10,551 bases of DNA from Nitrospira sp. Lineage in GTDB: Bacteria; Nitrospirota; Nitrospiria; Nitrospirales; Nitrospiraceae. The notes below the pieces were generated by a model. It searched no databases. It was not told the origin of the DNA and saw nothing but the letters and a program-made list of their open reading frames with translations. The stretch spans positions 10,135 through 20,685 of the forward strand of contig JABMDG010000056.1 of NCBI GenBank assembly GCA_015904045.1. The letters are read 5' to 3'. Shown here piece after piece: positions 1 to 7,858 of this stretch; the first letter of the stretch is position 1; every line of letters starts with the position of its first letter. Made by a program: the position numbers and the translations under genes.

Positions 1-2006
1 GAGGTCAACTGAAAGGCTTGTGCAGGAGGTCCCGTCCCACCCGACCATGCGGCCTCGAGCGTCGCCGCCATTTGGCCATCAGTAATCTCAACAGATGCTG
101 GCAGTCCGCCCACCAACTTGCTCAACCGGCGCTCTGCGCCATCGAATACGATCGGCCCGATTGCCGCCCGCAACATTCCCTGCCCGGTATTCCGTGACTG
201 CTCGACAGTAGCCGCAACCAGTACACCCTGAGCCTTTGTCGCAATCCGGAAATCTGCGTTGACAGCCGACTGTGACGCCGCAAATGTACCCGTCCAATGA
301 GTTTCCGGAAGTTCCCATGGAGAAATGTCAAGTGATATTAAATGGATCGACGCATTTCCTTGTGTATTCCATGATGTACGAGTGAGTTCTGACTGTTCCA
401 ACCTTACCATCCCCTGACCGAGACGCACTTGCCGTCCCATCATCTTCATAGCCGGTGCGCGAATCACCACTGCAATCGGGCCCGTCGTGCAATGCAGGTC
501 CGCCACGTCGCATTCGACGGAGAATTGCTCGGCCACCTGCACCGTCATGACTGGAATCGTCCCTGCTGCTCCCTCCACCTGTTTTGCTGTGATCGACGAG
601 GCCGGCAAAAATATCGCCTGAAGGTGTGACCGCACCAGGGACAGCGAGCCTCGTATTCCGGCGACTGCATCTTGCGCGGATAGCGCCGATGTCACTCTCT
701 TCGGCAAGATGCCCTCGACTCGAAACGTCCCGGATGCCGATATCAACTCAGCGCCGACCCCTTCAGCACGGCTTGTTTCAAATTCTACGACGAGCGGCCC
801 AGACGCTGTCCCGTAACCGACCTGCAACGGCCCTTCAACGATCATGCGAATGGGTGAGTCTGACCAATATAATGTCCCCCGCACAGGCTTCGCATTGTTA
901 ATCCGTATCGGCTGGTCTTCCCGATCGAGAACCTTCCTGATCGACTCCGGTATCATCCGCGAATGCACATCGACGGTTGCCACAAGCAAGACCCCGGGGT
1001 CCAGGGTCCACGCGATCTGCCCGGCATTGCCGGCAAAAGCACCCTTGTAGGCCACCGTGACATGCTTCGCTACTCCCTTGAGTGCGGGCAACGTGACCTG
1101 CGCTTGAATGGCTCCGGCTAGTCGCGTACGAGGATCCTGCCAAAGCGACGTGAGCACCGCGTCAGTTGCGGCAACACCAGACCAGCTGACAGCCACATGC
1201 CCGGAGACTTTTCCCAGTTCAGGGCCGATCGGGACCAGCAACGCGATGAACGGCGCCAATTCGCGAACATTGACTTCTAGCCGTCCAGAGACTTCAATCT
1301 GTGACCCGTTGGGATTGGCTTGCGACTGCCAGGAGACGATTGGCACGGCTTGAAGTCGTTGAGATACCAACATCGCCGACCACGTACTGGCCGAATGGCC
1401 TGCAATGGTCAGCCCATACGAAGCTGTCTCACTGCCTTGAAAAGACAGCTGCCCTCCGATCTCTCCGTCTCGATACATGAGGGCGCCGGACACATTGACT
1501 TTGCGGAGCGGGCCGGTGGCCTGCTCACGAAAAATCGTCACACGATCCAACTGCACCTCGTCGAACGGGAGGATCGGCAGGCGGTGCAGGAGGTCTCCAG
1601 CCGTCAGCAAACTCCAGGGCGATTCAACCTCATCGGCACGATCGGCAGACGCCTGCTCTCCTTCAGACGCACCCCTTGGTTGCGTATTCAAAATCTGGAG
1701 GGCGACATCAGGGAGCACGATCCGTCCAACACGTCCTTGCAGTAACTGAGGCAGACTATAGTGGATGTCGATGTTCGTCAGGGATACCAGCAGCTTTTCT
1801 CGGCCCAACTCTTGACGAAAGGACACAACAGGAATCCGCATGCCTCCAAATCCGGGATATCCGAGTTGTACCATGACATGTTCATACCCATACCGATGGA
1901 GTCCGTACGTCAGGAGGGATGACACGACCAGTGGCAAGAGCAGATACAACCCGACCAAGACGAGCAGCCCAAGAAAGAGACGGAGTTGATATCGACGGGT
2001 AAGCAT
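1..2006 (-). CDS. YdbH-like AsmA-superfamily envelope protein, N-terminal part (runs off left edge)
   Basis: One frame stays open from an ATG at 2006-2004 to the left edge, giving 668 complete codons and no stop, so the C-terminus lies outside. The N-terminus is MLTRRYQLR followed by a hydrophobic stretch (about residues 10-33), a signal anchor with the rest outside the cytoplasm. After it come long stretches of alternating hydrophobic and polar residues broken by G/D/N turns, without catalytic motifs. This is the beta-rich style of AsmA-superfamily bridge proteins. A segment near residues 120-160 (PWSLL...LPILPFDEVQLDRVTI) resembles the equivalent region of E. coli YdbH, which with TamB and YhdP supports phospholipid transport between the membranes. 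The most diagnostic C-terminal part of YdbH is not visible, so the subfamily is an inference. Start choice: no strong Shine-Dalgarno precedes 2006. An in-frame ATG at 2114 would add 36 residues before the anchor, and a GTG lies four codons upstream. I prefer 2006 because the anchor then sits at the N-terminus. Confidence 0.72.
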   Translation of the reverse strand, partial: MLTRRYQLRLFLGLLVLVGLYLLLPLVVSSLLTYGLHRYGYEHVMVQLGYPGFGGMRIPVVSFRQELGREKLLVSLTNIDIHYSLPQLLQGRVGRIVLPDVALQILNTQPRGASEGEQASADRADEVESPWSLLTAGDLLHRLPILPFDEVQLDRVTIFREQATGPLRKVNVSGALMYRDGEIGGQLSFQGSETASYGLTIAGHSASTWSAMLVSQRLQAVPIVSWQSQANPNGSQIEVSGRLEVNVRELAPFIALLVPIGPELGKVSGHVAVSWSGVAATDAVLTSLWQDPRTRLAGAIQAQVTLPALKGVAKHVTVAYKGAFAGNAGQIAWTLDPGVLLVATVDVHSRMIPESIRKVLDREDQPIRINNAKPVRGTLYWSDSPIRMIVEGPLQVGYGTASGPLVVEFETSRAEGVGAELISASGTFRVEGILPKRVTSALSAQDAVAGIRGSLSLVRSHLQAIFLPASSITAKQVEGAAGTIPVMTVQVAEQFSVECDVADLHCTTGPIAVVIRAPAMKMMGRQVRLGQGMVRLEQSELTRTSWNTQGNASIHLISLDISPWELPETHWTGTFAASQSAVNADFRIATKAQGVLVAATVEQSRNTGQGMLRAAIGPIVFDGAERRLSKLVGGLPASVEITDGQMAATLEAAWSGGTGPPAQAFQLT

Positions 2007-2164
2007 GTCGAGGTTCACACACCAACCGGCAGTTCGTTTTTCTGCTGGCGGCGGACGCCGGTTCCAGCTACCATACCGAAAGGACCGCCGGTCTATATGG
2101 ATAACCGCCACCATACCCTGCTTACACCACGTGAATCCACCCATAATCGGCCAGTGCTTCAACG
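2007..2164. promoter_or_regulatory. Divergent intergenic region between the YdbH-like gene and the dipeptide epimerase
   Basis: This 158-bp gap must hold the promoters of both divergent genes if the YdbH-like start at 2006 is correct. It contains a short dyad GACC-GCC-GGTC and an AT-rich patch (TATATGGATAA, about 2095-2105) that could supply a -10 element. I could not pair it convincingly with a -35 on either strand. Neither flanking gene has a clear Shine-Dalgarno. If the YdbH-like protein starts at 2114 instead, the gap shrinks to about 50 bp. Confidence 0.3.
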
Positions 2165-3271
2165 ATGAAGGACCATCGCATCGCCGAGGTGACATTCTGG
2201 CCGATCGACATTCCCTTGACGGACCCGTTTGTGGTGGCCACCGGGGCCCGTGTGGTTGCCGAAAACGTCTTTGTGCGAATTACCTTACAGAGCGGCGTTT
2301 GCGGATTTGGGGAAGCGGCACCTTTTCCCGAAGTGGGTGGCGAAGACCGTCCATCCTGTATAGACACGCTTACCCTACTGGCGAAACGACTGGTCGGGCA
2401 CTCGATCCAGAACTACCGCCAGATGGCCCAGCAGATGGCCGATCAGGCCCCGGAACAGCCGGCCGCACGCTGTGCCCTTGAAACTGCTCTCCTCGATGCC
2501 TACTGCCATGCCGCCGACATCCCGATGTGGCAGTTCTGGGGCGGAGCCGACGTGCGTCCACGGGAAACCGATATCACGATTCCCATCGGGACTGCGGATG
2601 ACACCCTGGCTCTGGCACGTCACTGGTATCAGAAGGGATTTCGCCTGTTCAAAATGAAGGTCGGCAAGGATGTGGACGAGGATATCCGCCGCGTGGAAGC
2701 CGTCCACAACGCCCTACCCGACGTGGCATTCATTGGCGACGGCAATCAAGGTTTCTCGCGCGAAGAATGCCTCGCCTTTGTCGACGGGATACGGCGTTTC
2801 GGTGGAAAACTCCTGCTACTGGAGCAGCCGGTGAAGCGGGACGATCTGGAGAGCCTGGCCCACATTCGACGGACCACCGGTATTCCCGTCGCAGCCGATG
2901 AATCGGTGCGTTCTCTCGCTGATGCGCGTACCGTCGTGGGCCAGCAGGCCGCGGACTATATCAATATCAAAATTATGAAAACCGGCGTGCTCGAAGCCAC
3001 GGAAATCGCGTCCTTCACGTTGAAATCTGGGCTCAAGCTCATGATCGGCGGCATGATCGAATCACGCCTTGCCATGGGCTGTTCATTCGGTCTGGTCCTT
3101 GGGATCAAGGGATTCGAGGTCTTGGACTTGGATACGCCACTGCTCCTAGCGACTGATCCTGTGATGGAGGGTTATCGATATACCGGATCACAGCTTCAGC
3201 CTTGGGCAACTGCAGGGTTGGGACTTGCTGTGAACGCCCCGTCTTATGGACAGACTACCATCGGTGCCTAG
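2165..3271 (+). CDS. Dipeptide epimerase (L-Ala-D/L-Glu epimerase type, enolase superfamily)
   Basis: 368 residues, the normal full length for an enolase-superfamily member of the mandelate racemase/muconate lactonizing group. It would epimerise the C-terminal residue of a dipeptide, classically L-Ala-D-Glu from murein turnover, in the cytoplasm with Mg2+. All expected active-site elements are visible: the KxK lysine (K163-M-K165); metal ligands D192 (GDGN), E220 (LLEQP) and D245 (ADES); and the opposing lysine K269 in NIKIMKTG. GGMIES (295-300) and the DxD pair D321/D323 (DLDTPLLL) are hallmarks of dipeptide epimerases, where the DxD holds the substrate amino group; simple MLE enzymes and o-succinylbenzoate synthases lack it. 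The family assignment is therefore firm, while substrate preference cannot be read from sequence. The neighbours are not murein-peptide genes. The gene is divergent from the YdbH-like gene and convergent with the prepilin gene, with only 13 bp between stop codons. Start ATG at 2165 fits the family N-terminus. Confidence 0.93.
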   Translation: MKDHRIAEVTFWPIDIPLTDPFVVATGARVVAENVFVRITLQSGVCGFGEAAPFPEVGGEDRPSCIDTLTLLAKRLVGHSIQNYRQMAQQMADQAPEQPAARCALETALLDAYCHAADIPMWQFWGGADVRPRETDITIPIGTADDTLALARHWYQKGFRLFKMKVGKDVDEDIRRVEAVHNALPDVAFIGDGNQGFSREECLAFVDGIRRFGGKLLLLEQPVKRDDLESLAHIRRTTGIPVAADESVRSLADARTVVGQQAADYINIKIMKTGVLEATEIASFTLKSGLKLMIGGMIESRLAMGCSFGLVLGIKGFEVLDLDTPLLLATDPVMEGYRYTGSQLQPWATAGLGLAVNAPSYGQTTIGA

Positions 3272-3284
3272 ATACTGTGTGCCA

Positions 3285-3860
3285 TTATTTCAAGCAGAAG
3301 TTATTATCCAGGAACCCGTCTTCTGCAACGGTGGCCTCGCCACCTGACCGACAATTACCTTTGGATTGATTTCCCCCTGCTTCGATTGTCGGCCCGCCAA
3401 CTCCTTGATCTCCACTAGGCACTCTGTTGCTGCTGGATTGGCTTCCAGCCAGGAGAACGAGTGCCGCTGGATCAGCTTTGGTTATGCTCATCTGTCCATT
3501 TTTACTCAGAGTCAGGACCACTGCCAACTGTGTTCCTGAATCAACGAGCGGGAGCGCTGTCGCATGAAAGGCCTTTCCGCCATGATCCAATTGGATGCCA
3601 ACCTTGTAATATTTGAGCGATGCGGTGAACGCAAGCCCGAGGGCCTTGAGATCGTCCGTATAGACTCCATGGTTTGCGTGATACACGGCTTCCAGCCGAC
3701 TGATCTCCGCCAGCACCACTTCCGCCTCAACTGACTGCGCTTTCGCCAAGGCATGCCGATGGAACACGATCGCTATCGATGTCAGCACGGCCAGGATGGC
3801 CAAGACAACCAGTATTTCGATCAGCGTAAAGCCTGAGTCATTCGTCAGACGAGTGGTCAT
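3285..3860 (-). CDS. Type IV prepilin-like / pseudopilin protein
   Basis: 191 residues from the ATG at 3860. The open frame continues upstream to 4064, but that part overlaps the HAMP gene in another frame and would put a long extension before the leader. Starting at 3860 gives a textbook class III signal: MTTRLTNDSG then FTLIEILVVLAILAVL. Prepilin peptidase would cut after G10 and methylate F11; E15 is the conserved fifth residue of the mature chain. The hydrophobic helix spans about 11-33. The remainder (HANHGVYTDDLKALGL..) has the usual style of a GspG/PilA-like globular domain. The C-terminus is Gly/Ser-rich with cysteines C170 and C189, a spacing suited to a disulfide loop. The start is coupled to the gene upstream by an ATGA overlap, with AGAAGG just before it. 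No other pilus or secretion genes are visible, so it may be a minor pilin, a pseudopilin or a stand-alone pilin-like sensor component. Confidence 0.88.
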   Translation of the reverse strand: MTTRLTNDSGFTLIEILVVLAILAVLTSIAIVFHRHALAKAQSVEAEVVLAEISRLEAVYHANHGVYTDDLKALGLAFTASLKYYKVGIQLDHGGKAFHATALPLVDSGTQLAVVLTLSKNGQMSITKADPAALVLLAGSQSSSNRVPSGDQGVGGPTIEAGGNQSKGNCRSGGEATVAEDGFLDNNFCLK

Positions 3861-4480
3861 TGCCTTCTTGCCCGCGATTCCCCCAAAGGTGTGTATCTGA
3901 ATCGCTGTACAACTTGATCGATATGATCGATGGCTTGCCGCACTTCGACCGGAATCGGTGATCCCACCTGATCTACCTTGGACAACCCCGTATGGATCAC
4001 GTGGGTGTAGTGGTGAATGGACGCCATCGCGTGCTCGATATTCTCGGCGGCCTGATTGGCGCATTCAGCCAGTTCATCCAATCGATCGCTTTGGCGAAAC
4101 CTCATTCTCCATCGCAGATCACCCCGTGCCCAGTGCTGCATACTCTCTTCAAGCCGATACAGTGGGCCTGCGACTCGTCGCGTCATAATGAGACTAAATA
4201 TGACAGAACCGAAAAAGAGGATGGGCACAGCCACCCATACCGTTTCGCTCAGCATCAACATCTCATCGGCAGCGGCCTGACGTTCCTCTAATGAACCGCC
4301 GCCGTACAGTGACAAGAGCGGTTTGAGATGGGCCCCATAGAAAGCCAATGTGAAGAACAGAGCCGAATAGAGGAAGAGTAGCAACCCGATCCAGGCCACA
4401 TACCCTTTTTGGATTCGATGGACGAAAAATCCCTCGCGGTGATCAGTAAGCGCCTGGGTGATTAACGGAGCCGTCTGCAT
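3857..4480 (-). CDS. Two-TM HAMP-domain membrane protein without an output domain
   Basis: 207 residues from the ATG at 4480, which is preceded by a good Shine-Dalgarno (GGGAGG). An in-frame ATG 12 bp upstream at 4492 has a weaker site. TM helices lie at about 27-50 and 80-99, separated by only about 30 residues, so there is no room for a normal periplasmic sensor domain. A HAMP domain follows (about 98-150: RRVAGPLYRLEESM, ARGDL, then LDELAECANQAAENIE), then a short helical tail (HYTHVIHTGLSKVDQ...). There is no methyl-accepting, kinase, GGDEF or other output module. Its stop overlaps the prepilin start (ATGA), so the two proteins are probably made together. The upstream AsmA-like gene is on the same strand across about 135 bp. 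That gap holds a TTGACA on the minus strand but no matching -10, so I cannot say whether the pair has its own promoter. A role in signalling to, or anchoring of, a pilus-like assembly is inference. Confidence 0.85.
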   Translation of the reverse strand: MQTAPLITQALTDHREGFFVHRIQKGYVAWIGLLLFLYSALFFTLAFYGAHLKPLLSLYGGGSLEERQAAADEMLMLSETVWVAVPILFFGSVIFSLIMTRRVAGPLYRLEESMQHWARGDLRWRMRFRQSDRLDELAECANQAAENIEHAMASIHHYTHVIHTGLSKVDQVGSPIPVEVRQAIDHIDQVVQRFRYTPLGESRARRQ

Positions 4481-4615
4481 ACGCCCTCCCATTCATCACG
4501 ATTAGTGACGTCCTGTTCATCTGAGCAGCATGTCAATGCTCCAGCGTATCACCGGGATCAGCACTTACCAACTAATTGGAGGATTTAGAGAGGCGCCCGG
4601 CAGATCCGACAGACC

Positions 4616-7561
4616 TTATCTCGTTTCCTGAGGAATAGGCTCGGACGGCGAGGCGGTTCGAGGAACGTCGCTTTTTTCTTCGCTTTCGTCAGGGGTGACG
4701 AGATCCAGTGGCAATGACAACGTATTCGTCAGCACATCGACCGCCAGCTGAGCCAATCCTGAGACACCGGATGCAAAGGATCGCACCGGCATGTACGTGA
4801 CCTCGGGATCCTCCACGGCGCCTTTGACGGCGAACATCGCTGTCGCCAACCCCTTGCGCTCGCCAGCCAGAATGCGGCCGAACAGCGGAATGGTCTTCAG
4901 AAATTTCGAATAAGACCCGAACGGGCTGACGGCCGCCACAACATCGAGTTGATCGGTCGGCAAGTCATAATTGCCGGCAGCCGTGATCTTCAAGATCGGA
5001 CTGTCGATGATGACGTTCTCGGTTTGAAACAACCCGTTCTGGATCGCAAACGTCCCGGAAATCCGGTTGTAGGGCAGCCCCTCCTTCTCAAGATCGACTT
5101 TCCCTTGCAGCACCGCGGGAAGATTGAGCAGACTGATGATCTTCCACACCGCCCGCTCGTTGGATTTGGGGATGCGCCCGTTTTCCAACAAGACCTCGGC
5201 TTTTCCGTTCAGCGAGGGATACACCCCATGCGGATTGCGCCCGTGACCGCGAATGGAACCGACCAACCGCATGTCACCGGTGGCACCGCGCACCTGAGTA
5301 TTGGTCAGCCGCAACAGCTCCTCGACCGGCACACCCGTCGCGCGGAATGACAGCTCCACATCCGCCGGCTCTTTCCGTGGCAGTCGGGCTACCAGCCGTC
5401 CCGCAACTTGGCCATGAGCCGTTTCAGCGGAAATGCGATCGATGTCAAAGACACCGTCCTGCATCGTCACACGTGCCGACAAGGAGCCGAACTTGAGGTG
5501 CTTGTAATGACTACGCGCGACCGTCGCCGATAGCTCTAGCTGGCCGGTCTCCGCTAAGGTTTCGAGAAATTCCCGCATAGGCGACCGGTCCCCTTTGGGA
5601 ATCAGCAGACTCAGGTCCATCTGGTTCGACTCGATCTTTCCAGTGATGATCGGTCTGGCCGTCCAATTTCTGACAGACCCCTCGAACGCCACGTCGCTGT
5701 CTCGTATCCTGCATGCCAGCCGTTTGATTTCAGCGCCATTACGCACCAATTTCACACGAGCGTAAATGTCTTGAAGAGGGCCCTCCCCTCCCGCCGTCAT
5801 CAAACCGTTGGTGAGCGCCAGCCACCCTGTAATGCGCCAGGTGTTCCAGTCCTTCTCCTTCCCCTTCATGTCGAGTGAAATTTCGAGATTACCGGCCTCA
5901 AGCCCGCCTTTAGAAATCCATTCTGGCAATCTCGACAGCGAGACGGTGCCGGTCGCCGCCGATGCATCGATACTGAAGCGTTCGCCGATCAGCACGCGCC
6001 CCTTGACGGGAATTCTCAGCGAGGGCAGGACCACTTCGAGGCGGTTCATCGCCACGCCGCCACTCTTGGCGGCATCGCCCTCGAACTCAAGAGCAGCCGG
6101 CGCGCCTGTGGGCTTTTCGCCTAGCCCCGGCACGATCAGCTTGGCCTCGTCGAGCACCACCAACCCGCGAAGATGTGGCGTCGTCATCAAGCCGGACAGT
6201 CTGACGTCCGCACTCACCGTTCCTTCGAATGTGTCCGGGGCGATCGCGGGCAGCGACGCCAGCCGTGCCATCGGTATGGCCCCTCCGCGCACATGCACGT
6301 CGAAGTTTTGAAACAGGCTCGCCTCATCGCCGGTCAATGTTCCTTCTACCTGCACCTCGGTATCCCCGAGATGGCCGGTCACATGCTCAAATCGTGTTGA
6401 GCCGTTTGCGAGAACGAACCGGCCTTGCAGACCCGTCAACCGTTCCGGTAACGCCGGATGGCTGAGGCTGACGGATTGCGCCACGATCGTTCCGCCGGCA
6501 AACGTGACTCCACCGGGTTGATTTAATGGTCCGACCAGCCGGAACGTCGGCTGCGCCGTGCCATCTACGTCGCGGACGCCGGCCAGTACCCGTGTCAGTT
6601 GTTCGATCTTCATCGTCTTGGCAAGGAAGTCCAGCAAATGGGACCCGGCCATGGTTCCCGTGATTTCCAGTTCGAGCCACGGGCCTGCCTCAAGAAACGA
6701 CACGACGGCCTTGCCCTCCGTCAAGTGAATCGCGCCATACTCTCCTGTCACGCCGATGATACGGATACGCCCCGGCTCCACAAACACGGAGGCGGCCAGG
6801 TCTTTCGCGGCGACACGGTCTTGGCCGATTAAGCCCTGCGCTTCCTGGATACGAAACTCTCCGCTCGTCGACAGTGGCACACCGGCCGCCGGCGACCCTG
6901 TCAGAGTCGCATCGATCATTTGCACCTTGCCGTCAATCTGCCGATCAACCAGCAAGGTCTGAATTTGTGGGTTGATCCACTCCAGGGGTATCGTCTGCAA
7001 CAATTGTGGCAACGTCACCAGCGAGCTGCTGATTGTCACGGCGAACGTCGGTTGCGGCGTCATGAGACCGGCCAGGCTGGCTTTTCCAGTCAAGTTCATC
7101 TGGTTCAGCCGTGCCGAGAGATCGGACAGCACCAGGTCATACCCGGCCACCCCAGGCATCACTCGTACCACGCCTTGGAGATTCACCAGACCTTGCAGAC
7201 GATCCGGAATCGGGCGAGCACCGAAAAAATCCGCCGCGGCACGCAGGTCCAAATTGGACGCGTCGAGACGGCCATCGAACTGAAACAATGGGGCCGGCTC
7301 GTGGGGCGCGTTACCGGTGAGCGACACCGGCTTTTCCGCGTGTTTGATCACACCATCCAGAGAGACCGCCGACACACCGGCAGCACTCGGATGAACAGCC
7401 GAAAGATGGAGTTCAGCTGTCCCACGATTCGGCCGAACCAGCAATTTTGCATCGACTCGCTCAAGGTGGAGCGAACGTACGCCATCCGCTCTGGAGGCAT
7501 CAATCACCGTGACAGTGCCATTGACAAGCGTTACCTCCCGAATCATAAATATTCGAGCCAT
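4616..7561 (-). CDS. AsmA-like envelope protein, apparently 5'-truncated
   Basis: From the ATG at 7561 this is 981 residues in the AsmA/YhdP style: long beta-rich stretches, repeated LTG.(A/G)..G turns, and a C-terminal region typical of AsmA-like C-terminal domains (GKAEVLLENGRIP, LLNLPAVLQGK, then LFGRILAGERKG near residue 893 and GAVEDPEVTYMP). Full-length relatives begin with a membrane anchor and more than 100 residues of AsmA domain. Here the protein opens in mid-domain (MIREVTLVNGTVTVID, HLSAVHPS) with neither anchor nor signal peptide. The frame is open up to an ATG at 7798, but those extra 79 codons look non-coding: many R/S/C residues, no hydrophobic helix, and a poly-C run. A GTG at 7576 and ATGs at 7561 and 7546 are possible starts, none with a convincing ribosome site. 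It may be a decayed gene, an N-terminally altered one, or an assembly or frameshift artefact. Without the anchor, its function at the inner membrane is doubtful. Confidence 0.8.
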   Translation of the reverse strand: MARIFMIREVTLVNGTVTVIDASRADGVRSLHLERVDAKLLVRPNRGTAELHLSAVHPSAAGVSAVSLDGVIKHAEKPVSLTGNAPHEPAPLFQFDGRLDASNLDLRAAADFFGARPIPDRLQGLVNLQGVVRVMPGVAGYDLVLSDLSARLNQMNLTGKASLAGLMTPQPTFAVTISSSLVTLPQLLQTIPLEWINPQIQTLLVDRQIDGKVQMIDATLTGSPAAGVPLSTSGEFRIQEAQGLIGQDRVAAKDLAASVFVEPGRIRIIGVTGEYGAIHLTEGKAVVSFLEAGPWLELEITGTMAGSHLLDFLAKTMKIEQLTRVLAGVRDVDGTAQPTFRLVGPLNQPGGVTFAGGTIVAQSVSLSHPALPERLTGLQGRFVLANGSTRFEHVTGHLGDTEVQVEGTLTGDEASLFQNFDVHVRGGAIPMARLASLPAIAPDTFEGTVSADVRLSGLMTTPHLRGLVVLDEAKLIVPGLGEKPTGAPAALEFEGDAAKSGGVAMNRLEVVLPSLRIPVKGRVLIGERFSIDASAATGTVSLSRLPEWISKGGLEAGNLEISLDMKGKEKDWNTWRITGWLALTNGLMTAGGEGPLQDIYARVKLVRNGAEIKRLACRIRDSDVAFEGSVRNWTARPIITGKIESNQMDLSLLIPKGDRSPMREFLETLAETGQLELSATVARSHYKHLKFGSLSARVTMQDGVFDIDRISAETAHGQVAGRLVARLPRKEPADVELSFRATGVPVEELLRLTNTQVRGATGDMRLVGSIRGHGRNPHGVYPSLNGKAEVLLENGRIPKSNERAVWKIISLLNLPAVLQGKVDLEKEGLPYNRISGTFAIQNGLFQTENVIIDSPILKITAAGNYDLPTDQLDVVAAVSPFGSYSKFLKTIPLFGRILAGERKGLATAMFAVKGAVEDPEVTYMPVRSFASGVSGLAQLAVDVLTNTLSLPLDLVTPDESEEKSDVPRTASPSEPIPQETR

Positions 7562-7728
7562 CTCGCAAGAGGTCACTGATCCTAGTCGATCTCCACCCAC
7601 GCCGCACCTGAGCAAAGAATCCAATGATCCTCTAGCAGGACCATTTGCGACCTTGCAGATCTTCTCAAACCGTGTAGAGTTGTGCTGTGTCCGAACACGA
7701 AGTCCACACTCCCCATTTATTTCCTTCT

Positions 7729-7736
7729 GGGGGGGG
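7729..7736. repeat. G8 homopolymer tract
   Basis: Eight consecutive G on the plus strand (eight C on the minus strand), the longest homopolymer noticed in the window. It lies 168 bp upstream of the most likely AsmA-like start and inside the doubtful 5' extension of that frame (codons CAC CCC CCC CAG). It is also about 120 bp before the orphan ORF. Such runs can slip during replication or be miscounted in sequencing. Confidence 0.85.
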
Positions 7737-7801
7737 TGCATGCTGGCACGGTGAGCCGACGGCTGAAGCAAGCGGAGCAGGGCAATGTATGCTTGCAAGA
7801 C

Positions 7802-7832
7802 CTGACCTCTCCTACGGACTCTATTCGATAAT
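7802..7832 (+). promoter_or_regulatory. Weak candidate sigma-70-type promoter for the orphan ORF
   Basis: CTGACC (7802-7807, four of six matches to TTGACA) and GATAAT (7827-7832, five of six matches to TATAAT) are separated by 19 bp, slightly longer than ideal. Transcription would start near 7839, giving a very short leader before the ATG at 7842 or 7859. Inferred from pattern only. Confidence 0.25.
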
Positions 7833-7858
7833 GGAGTGAGGATGCCTTATCCGAAAAA

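Larger units (their letters stand above)
7562..7858. other. AT-richer segment between the truncated AsmA-like gene and the orphan ORF
   Basis: About 300 bp with no gene I can support. On the minus strand, where the missing 5' end of the AsmA-like gene should be, two frames are broken by stops or give unlikely protein, and the third is the non-coding-looking extension of that gene. GC is about 50%, against about 60-67% in neighbouring pgm and the AsmA-like gene. It contains a G8 run and a candidate promoter for the ORF to the right. Confidence 0.6.

Noticed and set aside
626..2481. Plus-strand open frames across 429-2481 and many other short frames on both strands
   Set aside because: They are R/S/P-rich shadows of the minus-strand YdbH-like gene or the plus-strand epimerase, and show no protein-like composition.
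3294..3326. Inverted repeat GCAGAAG / CTTCTGC as a terminator between the convergent epimerase and prepilin genes
   Set aside because: The arms are 7 bp with a 19-nt loop, it lies within the last codons of the prepilin gene, and no T-run follows in either direction.
3861..4064. Prepilin start at 4064 (259 residues)
   Set aside because: It would overlap the HAMP gene in another frame for about 200 bp and place 68 residues before the leader. The ATG at 3860 gives a standard prepilin leader and a coupled start.
4515..4545. TTGACA on the minus strand upstream of the HAMP gene as a promoter
   Set aside because: No acceptable -10 lies 16-18 bp downstream of it.
4568..4579. CCAACTAATTGG as an operator or terminator
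   Set aside because: Only a 4-bp stem with a 4-nt loop and no T-run; such dyads are expected by chance.
7562..7798. Extension of the AsmA-like gene to the ATG at 7798 (1060 residues)
   Set aside because: The 79 added residues have no anchor helix or AsmA character, include a poly-C run, and lie in AT-richer DNA that looks non-coding. A start at or near 7561 is more likely.
7561..7800. Similar short words (GCAAGA near 7565 and 7795) as target-site duplications around an inserted segment
   Set aside because: The match is too short and imperfect, and no mobile-element gene or terminal inverted repeat accompanies it.
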